This document shows positions 45,536 through 54,309 of a DNA stretch of 64,000 bases, one piece after another. The translations under genes and the position numbers were made by a program. The DNA is taken from the NCBI RefSeq assembly GCF_024612015.1, contig NZ_CP102512.1, positions 1,550,001 through 1,614,000 on the forward strand, read 5' to 3'. The stretch's first letter is position 1, and each line of letters starts with the position of its first letter. The notes under the pieces are model-generated. The model made no database searches, was not told the origin of the DNA, and saw nothing but the letters and a program-made list of their open reading frames with translations. The DNA comes from Streptomyces sp. CA-210063 (GTDB lineage Bacteria; Actinomycetota; Actinomycetes; Streptomycetales; Streptomycetaceae).

Positions 45536-47344
45536 ATGAGCACCACGGTCGCGGATCACATCTTGCAGCGGCTGCGCGAGTGGAAAGTCGAACACGTATT
45601 CGGGTACCCGGGCGACGGCATCAACGGTCTGCTCGCGGCCTGGGGGCGGGCCGAGGACCGGCCGCGGTTCATCCAGTCGCGGCATGAGGAGATGTCCGCG
45701 TTCCAGGCGGTCGGCTACGCCAAGTTCTCCGGCCGGCTCGGCGTGTGCGCGGCGACCTCGGGGCCGGGGGCGATCCACCTGCTCAACGGCCTGTACGACG
45801 CCAAGCTGGACCATGTGCCGGTGCTCGCGATCGTCGGGCAGACGCACCGCAGCGCGATGGGCGGCTCGTACCAGCAGGAGGTCGACCTGCACACGCTGTT
45901 CAAGGACGTGGCGTCGGACTTCGTCGAGACGGTGACCGTGCCCGAGCAGCTGCCGAACGTCCTCGACCGGGCGATCCGCACCGCGTACGCCCGCCGGGCA
46001 CCGACGGCCGTCATCATCCCCGGTGACGTGCAGGAACTGGACTACTCGGCGCCGACCCACGAGTTCAAGATGGTCCCCTCCAGCCTGGGCCGAAGCGCGT
46101 GGACGGCGGTGCCCTCGACGGAGTCGGTCGAGCGGGCCGCCGAGATCCTGAACGCCGGGGACAAGGTCGCCATCCTCATCGGCCAGGGTGCCGCCGGGGC
46201 CCGCGCCGAGGTCGAGCGGATCGCCGAGCTGCTCGGCGCGGGCGTCGCCAAGGCGCTCCTCGGCAAGGACGCGCTGAGCGACGAACTGCCGTACGTCACC
46301 GGGTCGATCGGCCTGCTGGGGACCCGCCCCTCGTACGAGCTGATGCGCGACTGCGACACACTGCTGACCATCGGCTCCTCCTTCCCGTACTCGCAGTTCC
46401 TGCCGGAGTACGGCAAGGCGCGGGCCGTGCAGATCGACATCGACCCGCACATGGTCGGGATGCGCTACCCGTACGAGGTGAACCTGGTCGGGGACGCCAA
46501 GGCGACGCTGGAGCGGCTGATCCCGCTGATCGATCCGGAGCGGGGCCGCGAGTGGTACGACGAGGTGTGCGCGGCCGTGGCGCGCTGGCGCGAGGTGACG
46601 GCGCGGCGGGCGGAGCTGTCGGCCGACCCGATCAACCCGGAGCTCGTGGCCCACGCCCTCGACCCGCTGCTGCCGGACGACGCGATGATCTCCTCGGACT
46701 CGGGTTCGGCTGCGAACTGGTACGCGCGGCACATCACCATGCGGGACGGCATGCGGGGGTCGCTGTCGGGCACGCTGGCGACGATGGGCTGCGGGGTGCC
46801 GTACGCGATCGGCGCGAAGTTCGCCCATCCGGACCGGCCGGCGATCGCCCTGGTCGGGGACGGCGCGATGCAGATGAACGGCATGGCGGAGCTGATCACC
46901 GCGGCCAAGTACAAGGATCGCTGGGAGGATCCGCGGCTGGTGGTGGCCGTCTGGAACAACCACGACCTGAACCAGGTGACGTGGGAGCTGCGGGCGATGG
47001 GCGGCGAGCCCTCCTTCCTGCCGTCGCAGGAGCTGCCGGACGTCCAGTACGCCGCCTTCGCGCGCTCGCTCGGCCTGACCGGCATCCGGGTCGAGAAGCC
47101 CGAGGACGTCGAGCCGGGCTGGCGGGCGGCCCTCGCGGCGGACGGCCCCGCGGTCGTCGAGTTCCTCACCGATCCGGCCGTACCGCCGATCCCGCCGCAC
47201 GCCACCTGGGAGCAGATGGAGGCCACGGCCGCCTCGCTCCTCAAGGGTGACGCCGACCGGGCGTCGGTGGTCAAGCAGGGCTTCAAGGCGAAGATGCAGG
47301 AGTTCCTGCCGGGCCACAAGGAGAAGGGCAAGGACAGGAAGTAG
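45536..47344 (+). CDS. Thiamine-pyrophosphate enzyme (pyruvate oxidase/acetolactate synthase-like)
   Basis: A 602-residue three-domain TPP enzyme. It has the N-terminal Pyr domain with catalytic Glu in RHEEMSAFQAVGYAKFSG (about residue 50), a central FAD/nucleotide-like domain, and the C-terminal PP domain with VGDGAMQMNGMAELITAAKYKDRW...VWNNHDLN (GDG-N metal site, about 445-475). It is closest in style to PoxB/acetolactate-synthase-like proteins, which decarboxylate pyruvate or 2-oxo acids. No small regulatory subunit is nearby, which favours an oxidase-type function. It lies in the stress island behind a possible SigB promoter and ends at a strong hairpin. Confidence 0.9.
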   Translation: MSTTVADHILQRLREWKVEHVFGYPGDGINGLLAAWGRAEDRPRFIQSRHEEMSAFQAVGYAKFSGRLGVCAATSGPGAIHLLNGLYDAKLDHVPVLAIVGQTHRSAMGGSYQQEVDLHTLFKDVASDFVETVTVPEQLPNVLDRAIRTAYARRAPTAVIIPGDVQELDYSAPTHEFKMVPSSLGRSAWTAVPSTESVERAAEILNAGDKVAILIGQGAAGARAEVERIAELLGAGVAKALLGKDALSDELPYVTGSIGLLGTRPSYELMRDCDTLLTIGSSFPYSQFLPEYGKARAVQIDIDPHMVGMRYPYEVNLVGDAKATLERLIPLIDPERGREWYDEVCAAVARWREVTARRAELSADPINPELVAHALDPLLPDDAMISSDSGSAANWYARHITMRDGMRGSLSGTLATMGCGVPYAIGAKFAHPDRPAIALVGDGAMQMNGMAELITAAKYKDRWEDPRLVVAVWNNHDLNQVTWELRAMGGEPSFLPSQELPDVQYAAFARSLGLTGIRVEKPEDVEPGWRAALAADGPAVVEFLTDPAVPPIPPHATWEQMEATAASLLKGDADRASVVKQGFKAKMQEFLPGHKEKGKDRK

Positions 47345-47374
47345 GCGCCGCGCGGGCGGGATACGGACGGGAAT

Positions 47375-47404
47375 CGCGCCCGGTGGCCCTGGACACCGGG
47401 CGCG
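47375..47404 (+). terminator. Hairpin after the TPP enzyme
   Basis: An 11-bp perfect stem (CGCGCCCGGTG at 47375-47385 with CACCGGGCGCG at 47394-47404), loop GCCCTGGA. Begins 31 bp after the stop. Confidence 0.8.
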
Positions 47405-47421
47405 GCCTCGTCCTCACCCGT

Positions 47422-47553
47422 TCAGCGGATCGGCACGGCCCGTTCCGGCCGGTCGGTCTCCTCGACGGGTGGCAGCACCATCTCCTCGTAGCGGCCCAGC
47501 GCCAGAACGACGCCGAGCATCAACAGCGGAATGATCACAGCGACAGCCGCCAT
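47422..47553 (-). CDS. Small single-pass membrane protein (43 aa)
   Basis: MAAVAVIIPLLMLGVVLALG is a membrane helix, followed by a short charged tail RYEEMVLPPVEETDRPERAV. It starts at ATG 47553 with AAGGA upstream. Its size and arrangement resemble tiny membrane proteins common in Streptomyces. It is convergent with the TPP enzyme and divergent from the DUF2795 gene. Function unknown. Confidence 0.6.
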   Translation of the reverse strand: MAAVAVIIPLLMLGVVLALGRYEEMVLPPVEETDRPERAVPIR

Positions 47554-47679
47554 GAGTCCGGTCCTTCCCCGGGGAATGTTCGGTGGGGGGTGTCTCGCCG
47601 GGTCTCCCCTGCGCGGACGGGCAAACCCGGGCGGCAAACGGAACCGGCGGAACGACCGGCGGAACACCGCACGGCATCC

Positions 47680-47704
47680 GTGTCGAGGCCGGGTCTTCGG
47701 GTAC
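47680..47704 (+). promoter_or_regulatory. SigB-type promoter for the DUF2795 gene
   Basis: GTGT (47680-47683), 15 bp, GGGTAC (47699-47704). It matches the published Streptomyces SigB consensus GNNT-N14-16-GGGTA(C/T) exactly and lies 32 bp before the start codon. Confidence 0.55.
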
Positions 47705-47736
47705 GCGGGGGGCCACCGACGATCTGGAGGGGAGTC

Positions 47737-48183
47737 ATGCAGCGAGGCAGCAACCGGCTGAACGTGCACCGCGACGACGAGATGAAGCAGGAACTGCAGG
47801 GACTGCTCCGTTCGGGGCATCCCACACGAACGGAGGAATGGCACGACCCGGAGCCGTACGCCGAGGACGACCCGGAGGTGACGTACGGGCCGGTGACGCC
47901 GAGCCGTGCGCCCGCCCGGGTGGAGGCGCTGCAACTGGAGCTGGCCCGGGTCCTGGGCCGTACGTCGTTCCCGGCGGGCCCCGCCGAGCTGATCCGCGTG
48001 CTGCGGGGCCGGCACGCCCCGGACGGGCTCGTGGAGCCCCTGGAGCTGCTGCCCCGGAAGGCGCGCTACGACTCGGTGCACCAGCTCGCGGAGGCGGTCG
48101 TCCACGCCCAGGACGAAACCGCGGGCGGCGCCGGGCGGCCCCCGGCCGAGGACACGGAATCCGCACACGAACGGGACACATAG
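47737..48183 (+). CDS. DUF2795 domain-containing protein
   Basis: A 148-residue soluble protein starting at ATG 47737 behind GGAGGGGA. The DUF2795 domain covers about residues 60-125 (ARVLGRTSFPAGPAELIRVLRGRHAPDGLVEPLELLPRKARYDSVHQLAEAV). This small helical domain is abundant in actinobacterial stress-linked genes, but its role is unknown. The head contains HRDDEMKQELQGLLRSGHPTR and an acidic linker. It is preceded by a consensus SigB-type promoter and followed by the CBS gene. Confidence 0.82.
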   Translation: MQRGSNRLNVHRDDEMKQELQGLLRSGHPTRTEEWHDPEPYAEDDPEVTYGPVTPSRAPARVEALQLELARVLGRTSFPAGPAELIRVLRGRHAPDGLVEPLELLPRKARYDSVHQLAEAVVHAQDETAGGAGRPPAEDTESAHERDT

Positions 48184-48273
48184 GCCCTCTGCTCGCGGGT
48201 ACTGCGGGCATCGTCACGCCGACGTGGGCGGGCCCCCGCAGCCGGGGCGGAGCGACGAAAGGCTCAGAGAGCC

Positions 48274-48714
48274 ATGGCCGAGTTCGTGAGAGAAGTCATG
48301 ACGCCAGGTGTGGTGGCGGTCCGTCCGGACGCCTCGCTCGTCGAGGCGGCGCAGCTGATGCGGGCCCAGGACATCGGCGATGTCCTCGTCGCGGCGGAGG
48401 GGCAGGTCATCGGGGTCCTCACCGACCGCGACATCACCCTGCGTGCCGTCGCCGACGGCGCCGACCCGCTGACGGTGAGCGCCCAGGCCGTCTGCACCCC
48501 GAATCCGGTCGTGATCGGCCCGGACGACGCGGTGTCCGCCGCCGTGGAGCTGATGCGCGGCCACGCGATACGCCGGCTCCCCGTCATGGAGGACGGGCAC
48601 CCGGTGGGCATGGTCAGCCTCGGCGACCTGGCTCTCTCGCAGGACCCGGAGTCGGCGCTCGCCGACATCAGCCGGGCCGACCCGGACACCTGGCCGGGCA
48701 CGACCCCGACCTGA
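48274..48714 (+). CDS. Two-CBS-domain protein
   Basis: The 146-residue protein consists of a CBS pair (about 6-62 and 74-125; VREVMTPGVVAVRPDASLVEAAQLM, then RRLPVMEDGHPVGMVSLGDLAL). Stand-alone CBS pairs sense AMP, ATP or SAM; members of this kind are widespread in Streptomyces stress loci. ATG 48274. The stop codon lies within the first unit of the following 31-bp repeat array. Confidence 0.92.
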   Translation: MAEFVREVMTPGVVAVRPDASLVEAAQLMRAQDIGDVLVAAEGQVIGVLTDRDITLRAVADGADPLTVSAQAVCTPNPVVIGPDDAVSAAVELMRGHAIRRLPVMEDGHPVGMVSLGDLALSQDPESALADISRADPDTWPGTTPT

Positions 48715-48927
48715 CACGCCGGACCGGGCGCGGCCCCCGGCCTGGGACGCCGGACCGGACACGGCCCCGGCCTGGCACACCGGACCGGGGACGGTCCCGG
48801 GCCGACACACCGGACCGCACACCGGTCACCAACCTGACACGCCGAACCGGGCGCGGTCCCCGATCTGACACGCCGGACCGGACACCGTTCACCGACCTGA
48901 CGCGCCGGACCGGGCGCGGCCCCGGCC
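48711..48927. repeat. Imperfect 31-bp tandem repeat array, seven units
   Basis: Units of 30-32 bp begin with CTGACACGCCGGACCGGGC or close variants at 48711, 48742, 48772, 48803, 48834, 48865 and 48897. It spans almost the whole gap between the CBS stop and the decarboxylase start. Spacers are not unique, so it is not a CRISPR array. Confidence 0.85.
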
Positions 48928-48956
48928 GACGCCCGGACAGCGACGACACGGAGACC

Positions 48957-50453
48957 ATGAACGACGACACGGAGACCACGGAACAGCAGCCCGACCACTC
49001 CCGTACCCCCGTTCTGGAGGCCCTGGAGCACTACCGGCGCTCCGGCCGCCGCCCGTTCTCGCCGCCCGGTCACAAGGGCGGTACGGGTGTCGATGCTCGG
49101 GTCGCGCTGACGCTCGGCCCCGATGTGTTCGCGTCGGACGTGCTCGCCCTCAACGGGCTGGACGACCGGCGGATGTCGGGCCGGGTCCTGGAGCGGGCCG
49201 AGGAGCTGATGGCGGACGCGGTGGACGCGGACCGGGCGTACTTCTCGACCTGCGGTAGTTCCCTGTCGGTGAAGGCGTCGATGCTCGCGGTCGCCGGGCC
49301 CGGCGAGCGGCTGCTCGTCACGCGCAACGCCCACAAGTCGGTGATCGCGGGCGTGATCCTGGCCGGTATCGAACCCGTGTGGGTGCGTCCGCGCTGGGAC
49401 GCCGAACACCATCTGTCGCATCCGCCGGGCCCGGCGGAGGTCGCCGAGGCCTTCGAGCGGGCGCCCGACGCGAAGGGCATGCTGCTCGTCACGCCCACGG
49501 CGTACGGCACGTGCGCGGACATCGCCGGGATCGCCGAGGTGTGCCACGCGCGCGGCCGGCCGCTGATCGTCGACGAGGCGTGGGGCGCGCATCTGCCGTT
49601 CCACGAGGCCCTGCCGAGTTGGGCGATGGACGCGGGCGCCGACCTGTGTGTGACGTCGGTGCACAAGATGGGCGCGGGCCTGGAGCAGGGCTCGGTGTTC
49701 CATCTGCGCGGCGACCTGGTCGATCCGGCCGTGCTCAGGCTCCGCGGCGATCTGCTCAACACCACCAGCCCGTCGGTCCTGATGTGGGCGGCGCTGGACG
49801 GCTGGCGGCGGCAGATGGTGGAGCGCGGCCGTCAACTCCTCGACCGGGCACTGACGTTGGCGGGCCGGGTACGCGAGGAGGTGGCCGTGCTTCCCGGGCT
49901 CGATCCGCTCGGCGGCGCCGAACTCGTCGGTGCGGGGCGGGCGTTCGCGTACGACCCGCTGATGGTCGTCATCGATGTGTCCGGACTCGGCGCGAGCGGC
50001 TACGCGGCCGTCGAGTGGCTGCGCGAACACCACCGGGTCGACCTCGGGCTCGGCGACCACCGGCGCGTGGTCGCCCAACTGACCCACGCCGACACGGAGG
50101 AGAGCTGTGGGGCCCTGCTCGACGCCCTGACGGAACTCGTGAAAAGGCGCGACTCGCTGCCGTCACCGCCGCCCATCCGGCTGCCCGAACCGGACGAGCT
50201 GGAGCTGGAGGGAGTGATGCTTCCCCGCGACGCCTTCTTCGGCCCGGTGGACCAGGTGCCGCTGGAGGACGCCGTGGGCCGGATCGCCGCGGAGCCCGCG
50301 AGCCCCTATCCGCCGGGCGTACCGGTCGTCTGCCCGGGCGAGCGGATCAACCGGGCGGTGATGGAGTACCTCAAGTCCGGTGTGGAGCACGGCATGTACG
50401 TGCCGGACCCCTCGGACCCGGAGCTGCGCACCCTGCGGGTGGTGGCCCGATGA
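48957..50453 (+). CDS. PLP-dependent Orn/Lys/Arg decarboxylase-family protein
   Basis: A 498-residue fold-type-I enzyme. It begins with the family's RPFSPPGHKGGTGVD substrate loop and FASDVLALNGLDDRR. It contains TCGSSLSVKASMLAVAGPGERLLVTRNAHKSVIAG, the aspartate strand LIVDEAWGAHLPFH and the PLP-binding lysine in SVHKMGAGLEQGSVF (about residue 235). A C-terminal domain carries YPPGVPVVCPGE. It decarboxylates ornithine, lysine or arginine to a polyamine. ATG 48957 is chosen; the open frame continues upstream through the 31-bp array but shows no homology. It overlaps the next small gene by ATGA. Confidence 0.9.
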   Translation: MNDDTETTEQQPDHSRTPVLEALEHYRRSGRRPFSPPGHKGGTGVDARVALTLGPDVFASDVLALNGLDDRRMSGRVLERAEELMADAVDADRAYFSTCGSSLSVKASMLAVAGPGERLLVTRNAHKSVIAGVILAGIEPVWVRPRWDAEHHLSHPPGPAEVAEAFERAPDAKGMLLVTPTAYGTCADIAGIAEVCHARGRPLIVDEAWGAHLPFHEALPSWAMDAGADLCVTSVHKMGAGLEQGSVFHLRGDLVDPAVLRLRGDLLNTTSPSVLMWAALDGWRRQMVERGRQLLDRALTLAGRVREEVAVLPGLDPLGGAELVGAGRAFAYDPLMVVIDVSGLGASGYAAVEWLREHHRVDLGLGDHRRVVAQLTHADTEESCGALLDALTELVKRRDSLPSPPPIRLPEPDELELEGVMLPRDAFFGPVDQVPLEDAVGRIAAEPASPYPPGVPVVCPGERINRAVMEYLKSGVEHGMYVPDPSDPELRTLRVVAR

Positions 50454-50611
50454 GCCGCGACCGGGTCACCGAGATCAGCGCGACGTCCCCCACCGTCGAC
50501 GTCGGCGAGGCGACCGCGCTGTGTCCGCACCACGACCAACCGCCGCACCGCGTCCGTGCCGGACGCAGGCGGCGGAGGAAGACGCGGAAGAAGACAGTGA
50601 AAGGAGACTGA
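50450..50611 (+). CDS. Small basic protein coupled to the decarboxylase (53 aa)
   Basis: ATG 50450 overlaps the decarboxylase stop (ATGA). The product MSRDRVTEISATSPTVDVGE continues with CPHHDQPPH and a strongly basic end RRRRRKTRKKTVKGD. The Cys-His cluster and basic tail might bind nucleic acid or metal, but no family is recognised. A DJ-1 gene follows after 6 bp. It could be a spurious frame; overlap with the stop supports translation. Confidence 0.5.
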   Translation: MSRDRVTEISATSPTVDVGEATALCPHHDQPPHRVRAGRRRRRKTRKKTVKGD

Positions 50612-50617
50612 GCAGCC

Positions 50618-51160
50618 ATGCGTATCGCATTTCTGACCGCACCCGAGGGTGTCGAGCAGATCGAGCTGACCGACCCCTGGCAGGCGGCGACGGACGCCCG
50701 CCACGAGCCCGTGCTGGTGTCGACGAAGCCCGGCCATGTCCAGGCCTTCGACCATCTCGACAAGGCGGACACCTTCTCCGTGGACGACGTCGTAGGCGAG
50801 GTGCCGGCCGAGTCGTTCGACGCGCTGGTCCTACCGGGGGGAGTGGCCAATCCGGACTTCCTGCGCATGGACGAGCGGGCCGTGTCCTTCGTCCGCGAGT
50901 TCTTCGAGCGGGGCCGCCCGGTCGCCGCGATCTGTCACGCCCCGTGGACGCTGGTCGAGGCGGACGTGGTCCGCGGCCGGGTCCTGACGTCGTGGCCGAG
51001 CCTGCGCACGGACATCCGCAACGCGGGCGGCACCTGGGTCGACGAGCAGGTCAAGATCTGCGACCACGGCCCGAACAAGCTGATCACCAGCCGTAAACCG
51101 GACGACCTCAAGGCGTTCTGCGAGGCGTTCCTCGATGTGTTCTCCCAGGAGACCGCCTGA
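50618..51160 (+). CDS. DJ-1/PfpI-family protein (type 1 glutamine amidotransferase-like)
   Basis: A 180-residue protein of the PfpI/DJ-1/YhbO group. The nucleophile-elbow cysteine is present in AICHAPWTLVEADVV (about residue 108), with LVLPGGVANPDFLRMD and the ending SRKPDDLKAFCEAF. These proteins repair or remove glycated, carbonyl-modified proteins and are stress-induced. The stop and the catalase start overlap as TGATG, so the two are translationally coupled. Confidence 0.9.
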   Translation: MRIAFLTAPEGVEQIELTDPWQAATDARHEPVLVSTKPGHVQAFDHLDKADTFSVDDVVGEVPAESFDALVLPGGVANPDFLRMDERAVSFVREFFERGRPVAAICHAPWTLVEADVVRGRVLTSWPSLRTDIRNAGGTWVDEQVKICDHGPNKLITSRKPDDLKAFCEAFLDVFSQETA

Positions 51161-53265
51161 TGAGCTCCCCCATGGACCGCAAACAGCGACAGCGCGAGGC
51201 CGCCCACCCGGACGACCCGGCGTCGGGCCCCCTCACCACCGACCAGGGCGTGGCCGTCGACCACACCGACGACTCCCTGACCGTCGGCGAGCGCGGGCCG
51301 ACGCTGATGGAGGACTTCCACTTCCGGGAGAAGCTCACCCACTTCGACCATGAGCGGATACCCGAGCGGGTGGTGCACGCGCGGGGCGCGGGCGCGTACG
51401 GCTACTTCGAACCGTACGAGTCCTGCGCCGAGTTCACCCGCGCCGCGTTCCTCCAGGATCCGTCGGTCCGGACCCCGGTCTTCGTACGGTTCTCGACCGT
51501 GCAGGGCCCCAAGGGTTCCGCGGACACCGTGCGGGACGTACGCGGCTTCGCCACCAAGTTCTATACGTCGGAAGGCAATTACGACCTCGTCGGGAACAAC
51601 TTCCCCGTCTTCTTCATCCAGGACGGCATCAAGTTCCCCGACTTCGTGCACGCGGTGAAGCCGGAGCCGCACAACGACATCCCGACGGGCGCGTCCGCAC
51701 ATGACACGCTCTGGGACTTCGTGTCCCTTCAACCGGAGACACTGCACGCGATCATGTGGCTGATGTCCGACCGGGCGATCCCGCGCAGCTACCGCATGAT
51801 GCAGGGCTTCGGCGTGCACACCTTCCGCTTCGTGACCGCCGACGGGCGCGGCACGTTCGTCAAGTTCCACTGGAAGCCGAAGCTGGGCACGCACTCGCTG
51901 GTGTGGGACGAGGCGCAGGAGTGCCAGGGCCGGGACCCGGACTTCAACCGCCGGGACCTGTGGAACGCGATCGAGGCCGGCGAGTACCCGGAGTGGGAGC
52001 TGGGCGTCCAACTCGTGCCCGAGGAGGACGAGTTCGCCTTCGACTTCGATCTGCTCGACGCCACGAAGATCATTCCGGAGGAGCAGGTGCCGGTACGGCC
52101 GATCGGCCGTATGGTGCTGGACCGCAACCCCGAGAACTTCTTCGCGGAGACGGAACAGGTCGCCTTCCACACCGCCAACGTCGTCCCCGGCATCGACTTC
52201 ACCAACGACCCGCTGCTCCAGGCCCGCAACTTCTCTTATCTGGACACCCAGTTGATCCGCCTCGGCGGCCCCAACTTCAGTCAACTGCCGGTGAACCGCC
52301 CGGTGGCGCCCGTACGCACCAACCAGCGCGACGGCTACCACCAGTCCGCGATCCACGGCGGCACGAACTACTTCCCGAACTCCCTCGGCGGCGGCTGCCC
52401 CGCCCACGCGGGCGTCGACGCCAACGCCTACACCCACTACGCCGAACGCGTCGACGGCGCCAAGATCCGCCGCCGCAGCGAGAGTTTCAAGGACCACCAC
52501 AGCCAGCCCGCCATGTTCTGGAACAGCATGGCCCCCTGGGAGAAGCAGCACATCGTGGCCGCCTTCCGCTTCGAACTCGGCAAGGTCGGCGCCCTCAGCG
52601 TCCGCGCCCGCACGGTCGGGCAACTGGCCAAGGTGGACCCGGAGTTGGCATCCGAGGTGGCGAAGGGCATCGGCGTCCCGGTCCCGACGGACGCCGAGCC
52701 GGTGGCGTACAAGCTCACCTCCCCCGCGCTCAGTCTGGAGTCCCAGCGCGGCCCCGGCTCCATCCGCACCCGCCAGATCGCCGTACTCGTCGCCGACGGC
52801 GTGGACGCCGACCAGGTGACCAGCGTGCGGGAGGCCCTGGCCGCTCAGGGCGCGATCGTGGAGGCCATCGCGGCCCAGGACGGCACCGTACGCGGCTCGG
52901 ACGGCGCGGAGTACACCGTGGACCGCGCTCTGCCGACCGTGGCGTCCGTCCTCTACGACGCGGTCCTCCTCCCGGGCGGCCCCGTCGCCACGCCGTCCCC
53001 GTCGACCGACCCCGACGCCATGCGCTTCGTCCGCGACGCCTACCGCCACGGCAAACCCGTGGGCGCCCTCGGCTCCGGCGTCGGCATCGTCGCCGCCCTG
53101 CAACCCGAGGGCGTACGCCTCTCCTCCGAGTTCCACCACGTGGTGACCGACCGGGGAGTCGTGACGGACACGGCCCAGGGCACGGCGGGCGAGGACTTCG
53201 TCCGAGAGTTCGTGGCGGCGATAGCGGCACACCGCCACTGGGACCGCCCACCGACCCGCTGCTGA
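51160..53265 (+). CDS. katE: Large-subunit monofunctional catalase (KatE/HPII type)
   Basis: A 701-residue clade-2 catalase that dismutates hydrogen peroxide. Distal heme residues are in [21 protein letters not shown] (His near residue 66), Asn in [12 protein letters not shown] and the proximal heme Tyr in [10 protein letters not shown] (about residue 360). Residues 535-700 form the extra C-terminal flavodoxin/DJ-1-like domain of HPII, where the nucleophile elbow reads GALGSGVGI without Cys. It is coupled to the DJ-1 gene and followed by a strong terminator. The large stabilised form suits long-lived stress protection in spores. Confidence 0.95.
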   Translation: MSSPMDRKQRQREAAHPDDPASGPLTTDQGVAVDHTDDSLTVGERGPTLMEDFHFREKLTHFDHERIPERVVHARGAGAYGYFEPYESCAEFTRAAFLQDPSVRTPVFVRFSTVQGPKGSADTVRDVRGFATKFYTSEGNYDLVGNNFPVFFIQDGIKFPDFVHAVKPEPHNDIPTGASAHDTLWDFVSLQPETLHAIMWLMSDRAIPRSYRMMQGFGVHTFRFVTADGRGTFVKFHWKPKLGTHSLVWDEAQECQGRDPDFNRRDLWNAIEAGEYPEWELGVQLVPEEDEFAFDFDLLDATKIIPEEQVPVRPIGRMVLDRNPENFFAETEQVAFHTANVVPGIDFTNDPLLQARNFSYLDTQLIRLGGPNFSQLPVNRPVAPVRTNQRDGYHQSAIHGGTNYFPNSLGGGCPAHAGVDANAYTHYAERVDGAKIRRRSESFKDHHSQPAMFWNSMAPWEKQHIVAAFRFELGKVGALSVRARTVGQLAKVDPELASEVAKGIGVPVPTDAEPVAYKLTSPALSLESQRGPGSIRTRQIAVLVADGVDADQVTSVREALAAQGAIVEAIAAQDGTVRGSDGAEYTVDRALPTVASVLYDAVLLPGGPVATPSPSTDPDAMRFVRDAYRHGKPVGALGSGVGIVAALQPEGVRLSSEFHHVVTDRGVVTDTAQGTAGEDFVREFVAAIAAHRHWDRPPTRC

Positions 53266-53271
53266 GACGGT

Positions 53272-53311
53272 GACGGGCCGGGCCGCCCCGAAGGGGCAGG
53301 CCCGGCCCGTC
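53272..53311 (+). terminator. Strong terminator after the catalase gene
   Basis: A 13-bp stem (GACGGGCCGGGCC at 53272-53284 with GGCCCGGCCCGTC at 53299-53311) and an inner GCCCC/GGGGC stem. Begins 6 bp after the stop. Confidence 0.85.
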
Positions 53312-53382
53312 AGGGGCGCGGGGAACTGCGCGATCAACCCCCACGCACCGGCATCCCGCGACGCACATCAAGCCCCGAGCTC
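53311..53382 (-). repeat. Dispersed hairpin element, copy 7 (reverse)
   Basis: Reverse copy running from AGGGGCGCGGGGAACTGCGC (53312) to the conserved CGAGCTC end (53376-53382). It directly adjoins the catalase terminator. Confidence 0.8.
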
Positions 53383-53411
53383 TCCCCGGCTCTCGGACAA
53401 CGGCGCTCGAA

Positions 53412-53999
53412 CTATGGTCGCCGCCCCAGCAGACACAACAACCTGGTCTGCGTATCCGCGCCCGCCGGCGGCTCCACCGGCGCCCCGAACAACCCGCTCT
53501 TCTCCAGGTCGCCGGCATAGGGAGTGATCTCCTCCACGGCGAACCCCACCAGTTCCTCGGGCAGCCGCTCCTCGAACCCGATCGCCCGCGACAGATCCCA
53601 CGCATGGACGACGAGATCGGCGACCATCTGGGCGCAGTACGCGGTCGCCGGAGTGTCCCCGTACGACAAATGGACCGTACGTTCGAGCGCACCCGGCGCC
53701 GCGAGCGCCTCCCGCGCGGAATGCGCCGCCGTGTCCCAGGACGCCGCGGGATCCGGCCCCAGCAGATCCCCCTCGAACGTGTCGCCGACCTCCTCGATCA
53801 TGCAGCCGTCCCGCACCAGCGACGGCACCCACAGCTGCTCGGACACAAGGTGGTTGACGAGGTCGCGGACCGTCCACTCGGTGCAGGGGGTGCCCGCCCC
53901 CCACTGGTCGTGGCGCACCGCGTGGACCCGCACGCCGAAGAGGTCCTGCGCCTCGGCGTGCCGGGTGAGCAGCGCACTCGCCTGCGCGTCCGACGTCAT
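53412..53999 (-). CDS. TIGR03086-family (DinB-like, mycothiol maleylpyruvate isomerase fold) protein
   Basis: A 195-residue four-helix-bundle protein of the TIGR03086/MDMPI type. The entry motif GTPCTEWTVRDLVNHLVSEQLWVPSL is typical, as is VADLVVHAWDLSRAIGFEERLPEEL, with histidines that can form a metal triad. Members use mycothiol or act as small-thiol S-transferases. The start ATG 53999 overlaps the DUF6158 gene by ATGA, so they are co-translated. It may detoxify electrophiles in the stress island. Confidence 0.87.
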   Translation of the reverse strand: MTSDAQASALLTRHAEAQDLFGVRVHAVRHDQWGAGTPCTEWTVRDLVNHLVSEQLWVPSLVRDGCMIEEVGDTFEGDLLGPDPAASWDTAAHSAREALAAPGALERTVHLSYGDTPATAYCAQMVADLVVHAWDLSRAIGFEERLPEELVGFAVEEITPYAGDLEKSGLFGAPVEPPAGADTQTRLLCLLGRRP

Positions 54000-54223
54000 G
54001 CCGGCCCTCGCTCCCGCGCGCCCTCGCGCGTGCGGCCCGGGGCGACCGGCCGGCGCGGATGGCGCCGCAGATACTCGCCCTCCAGTTGCGCCATCCGTTC
54101 GTTGTGGGTGCGCAGCGCTTCGCTCGATCCATGCAGCAGCGTTTCGTGGCGGGTGCGGTGGATCGACTCCAGCTCCTTCATCAACTGCTGGTCGTCCAGT
54201 TGGTCCGGCTGCACTCCGGTCAT
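53996..54223 (-). CDS. DUF6158-like small helical protein
   Basis: A 75-residue protein beginning MTGVQPDQLDDQQLMKELESIHRTRHETLLHGS and continuing with SEALRTHNERMAQLEGEYLRRHP. This is a short coiled-coil-like conserved actinobacterial family (DUF6158, recalled from memory). ATG 54223 is preferred over ATG 54277. It is coupled by ATGA to the TIGR03086-type gene. Function is unknown; association with stress genes is common. Confidence 0.75.
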   Translation of the reverse strand: MTGVQPDQLDDQQLMKELESIHRTRHETLLHGSSEALRTHNERMAQLEGEYLRRHPRRPVAPGRTREGARERGPA

Positions 54224-54309
54224 GGTGGTACCCCGATCTTCGTGTTCCTCCATGAGGTCCGGGTACCCGCCCGGCAAGCGTTACCCCGAGCGGCATCCGG
54301 GAGGGAGCC

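Noticed and set aside
48711..48927. CRISPR array
   Set aside because: Units are imperfect and contiguous, with no unique spacers; no cas genes are present.
47583..48956. N-terminal extension of the decarboxylase through the repeat array
   Set aside because: The frame is open but crosses two other real genes; the family begins near the PPGHKGG loop just after ATG 48957.
53311..53382. Treating repeat copy 7 as part of the catalase terminator
   Set aside because: The 13-bp stem at 53272-53311 is complete without it, and the repeat matches other copies elsewhere.
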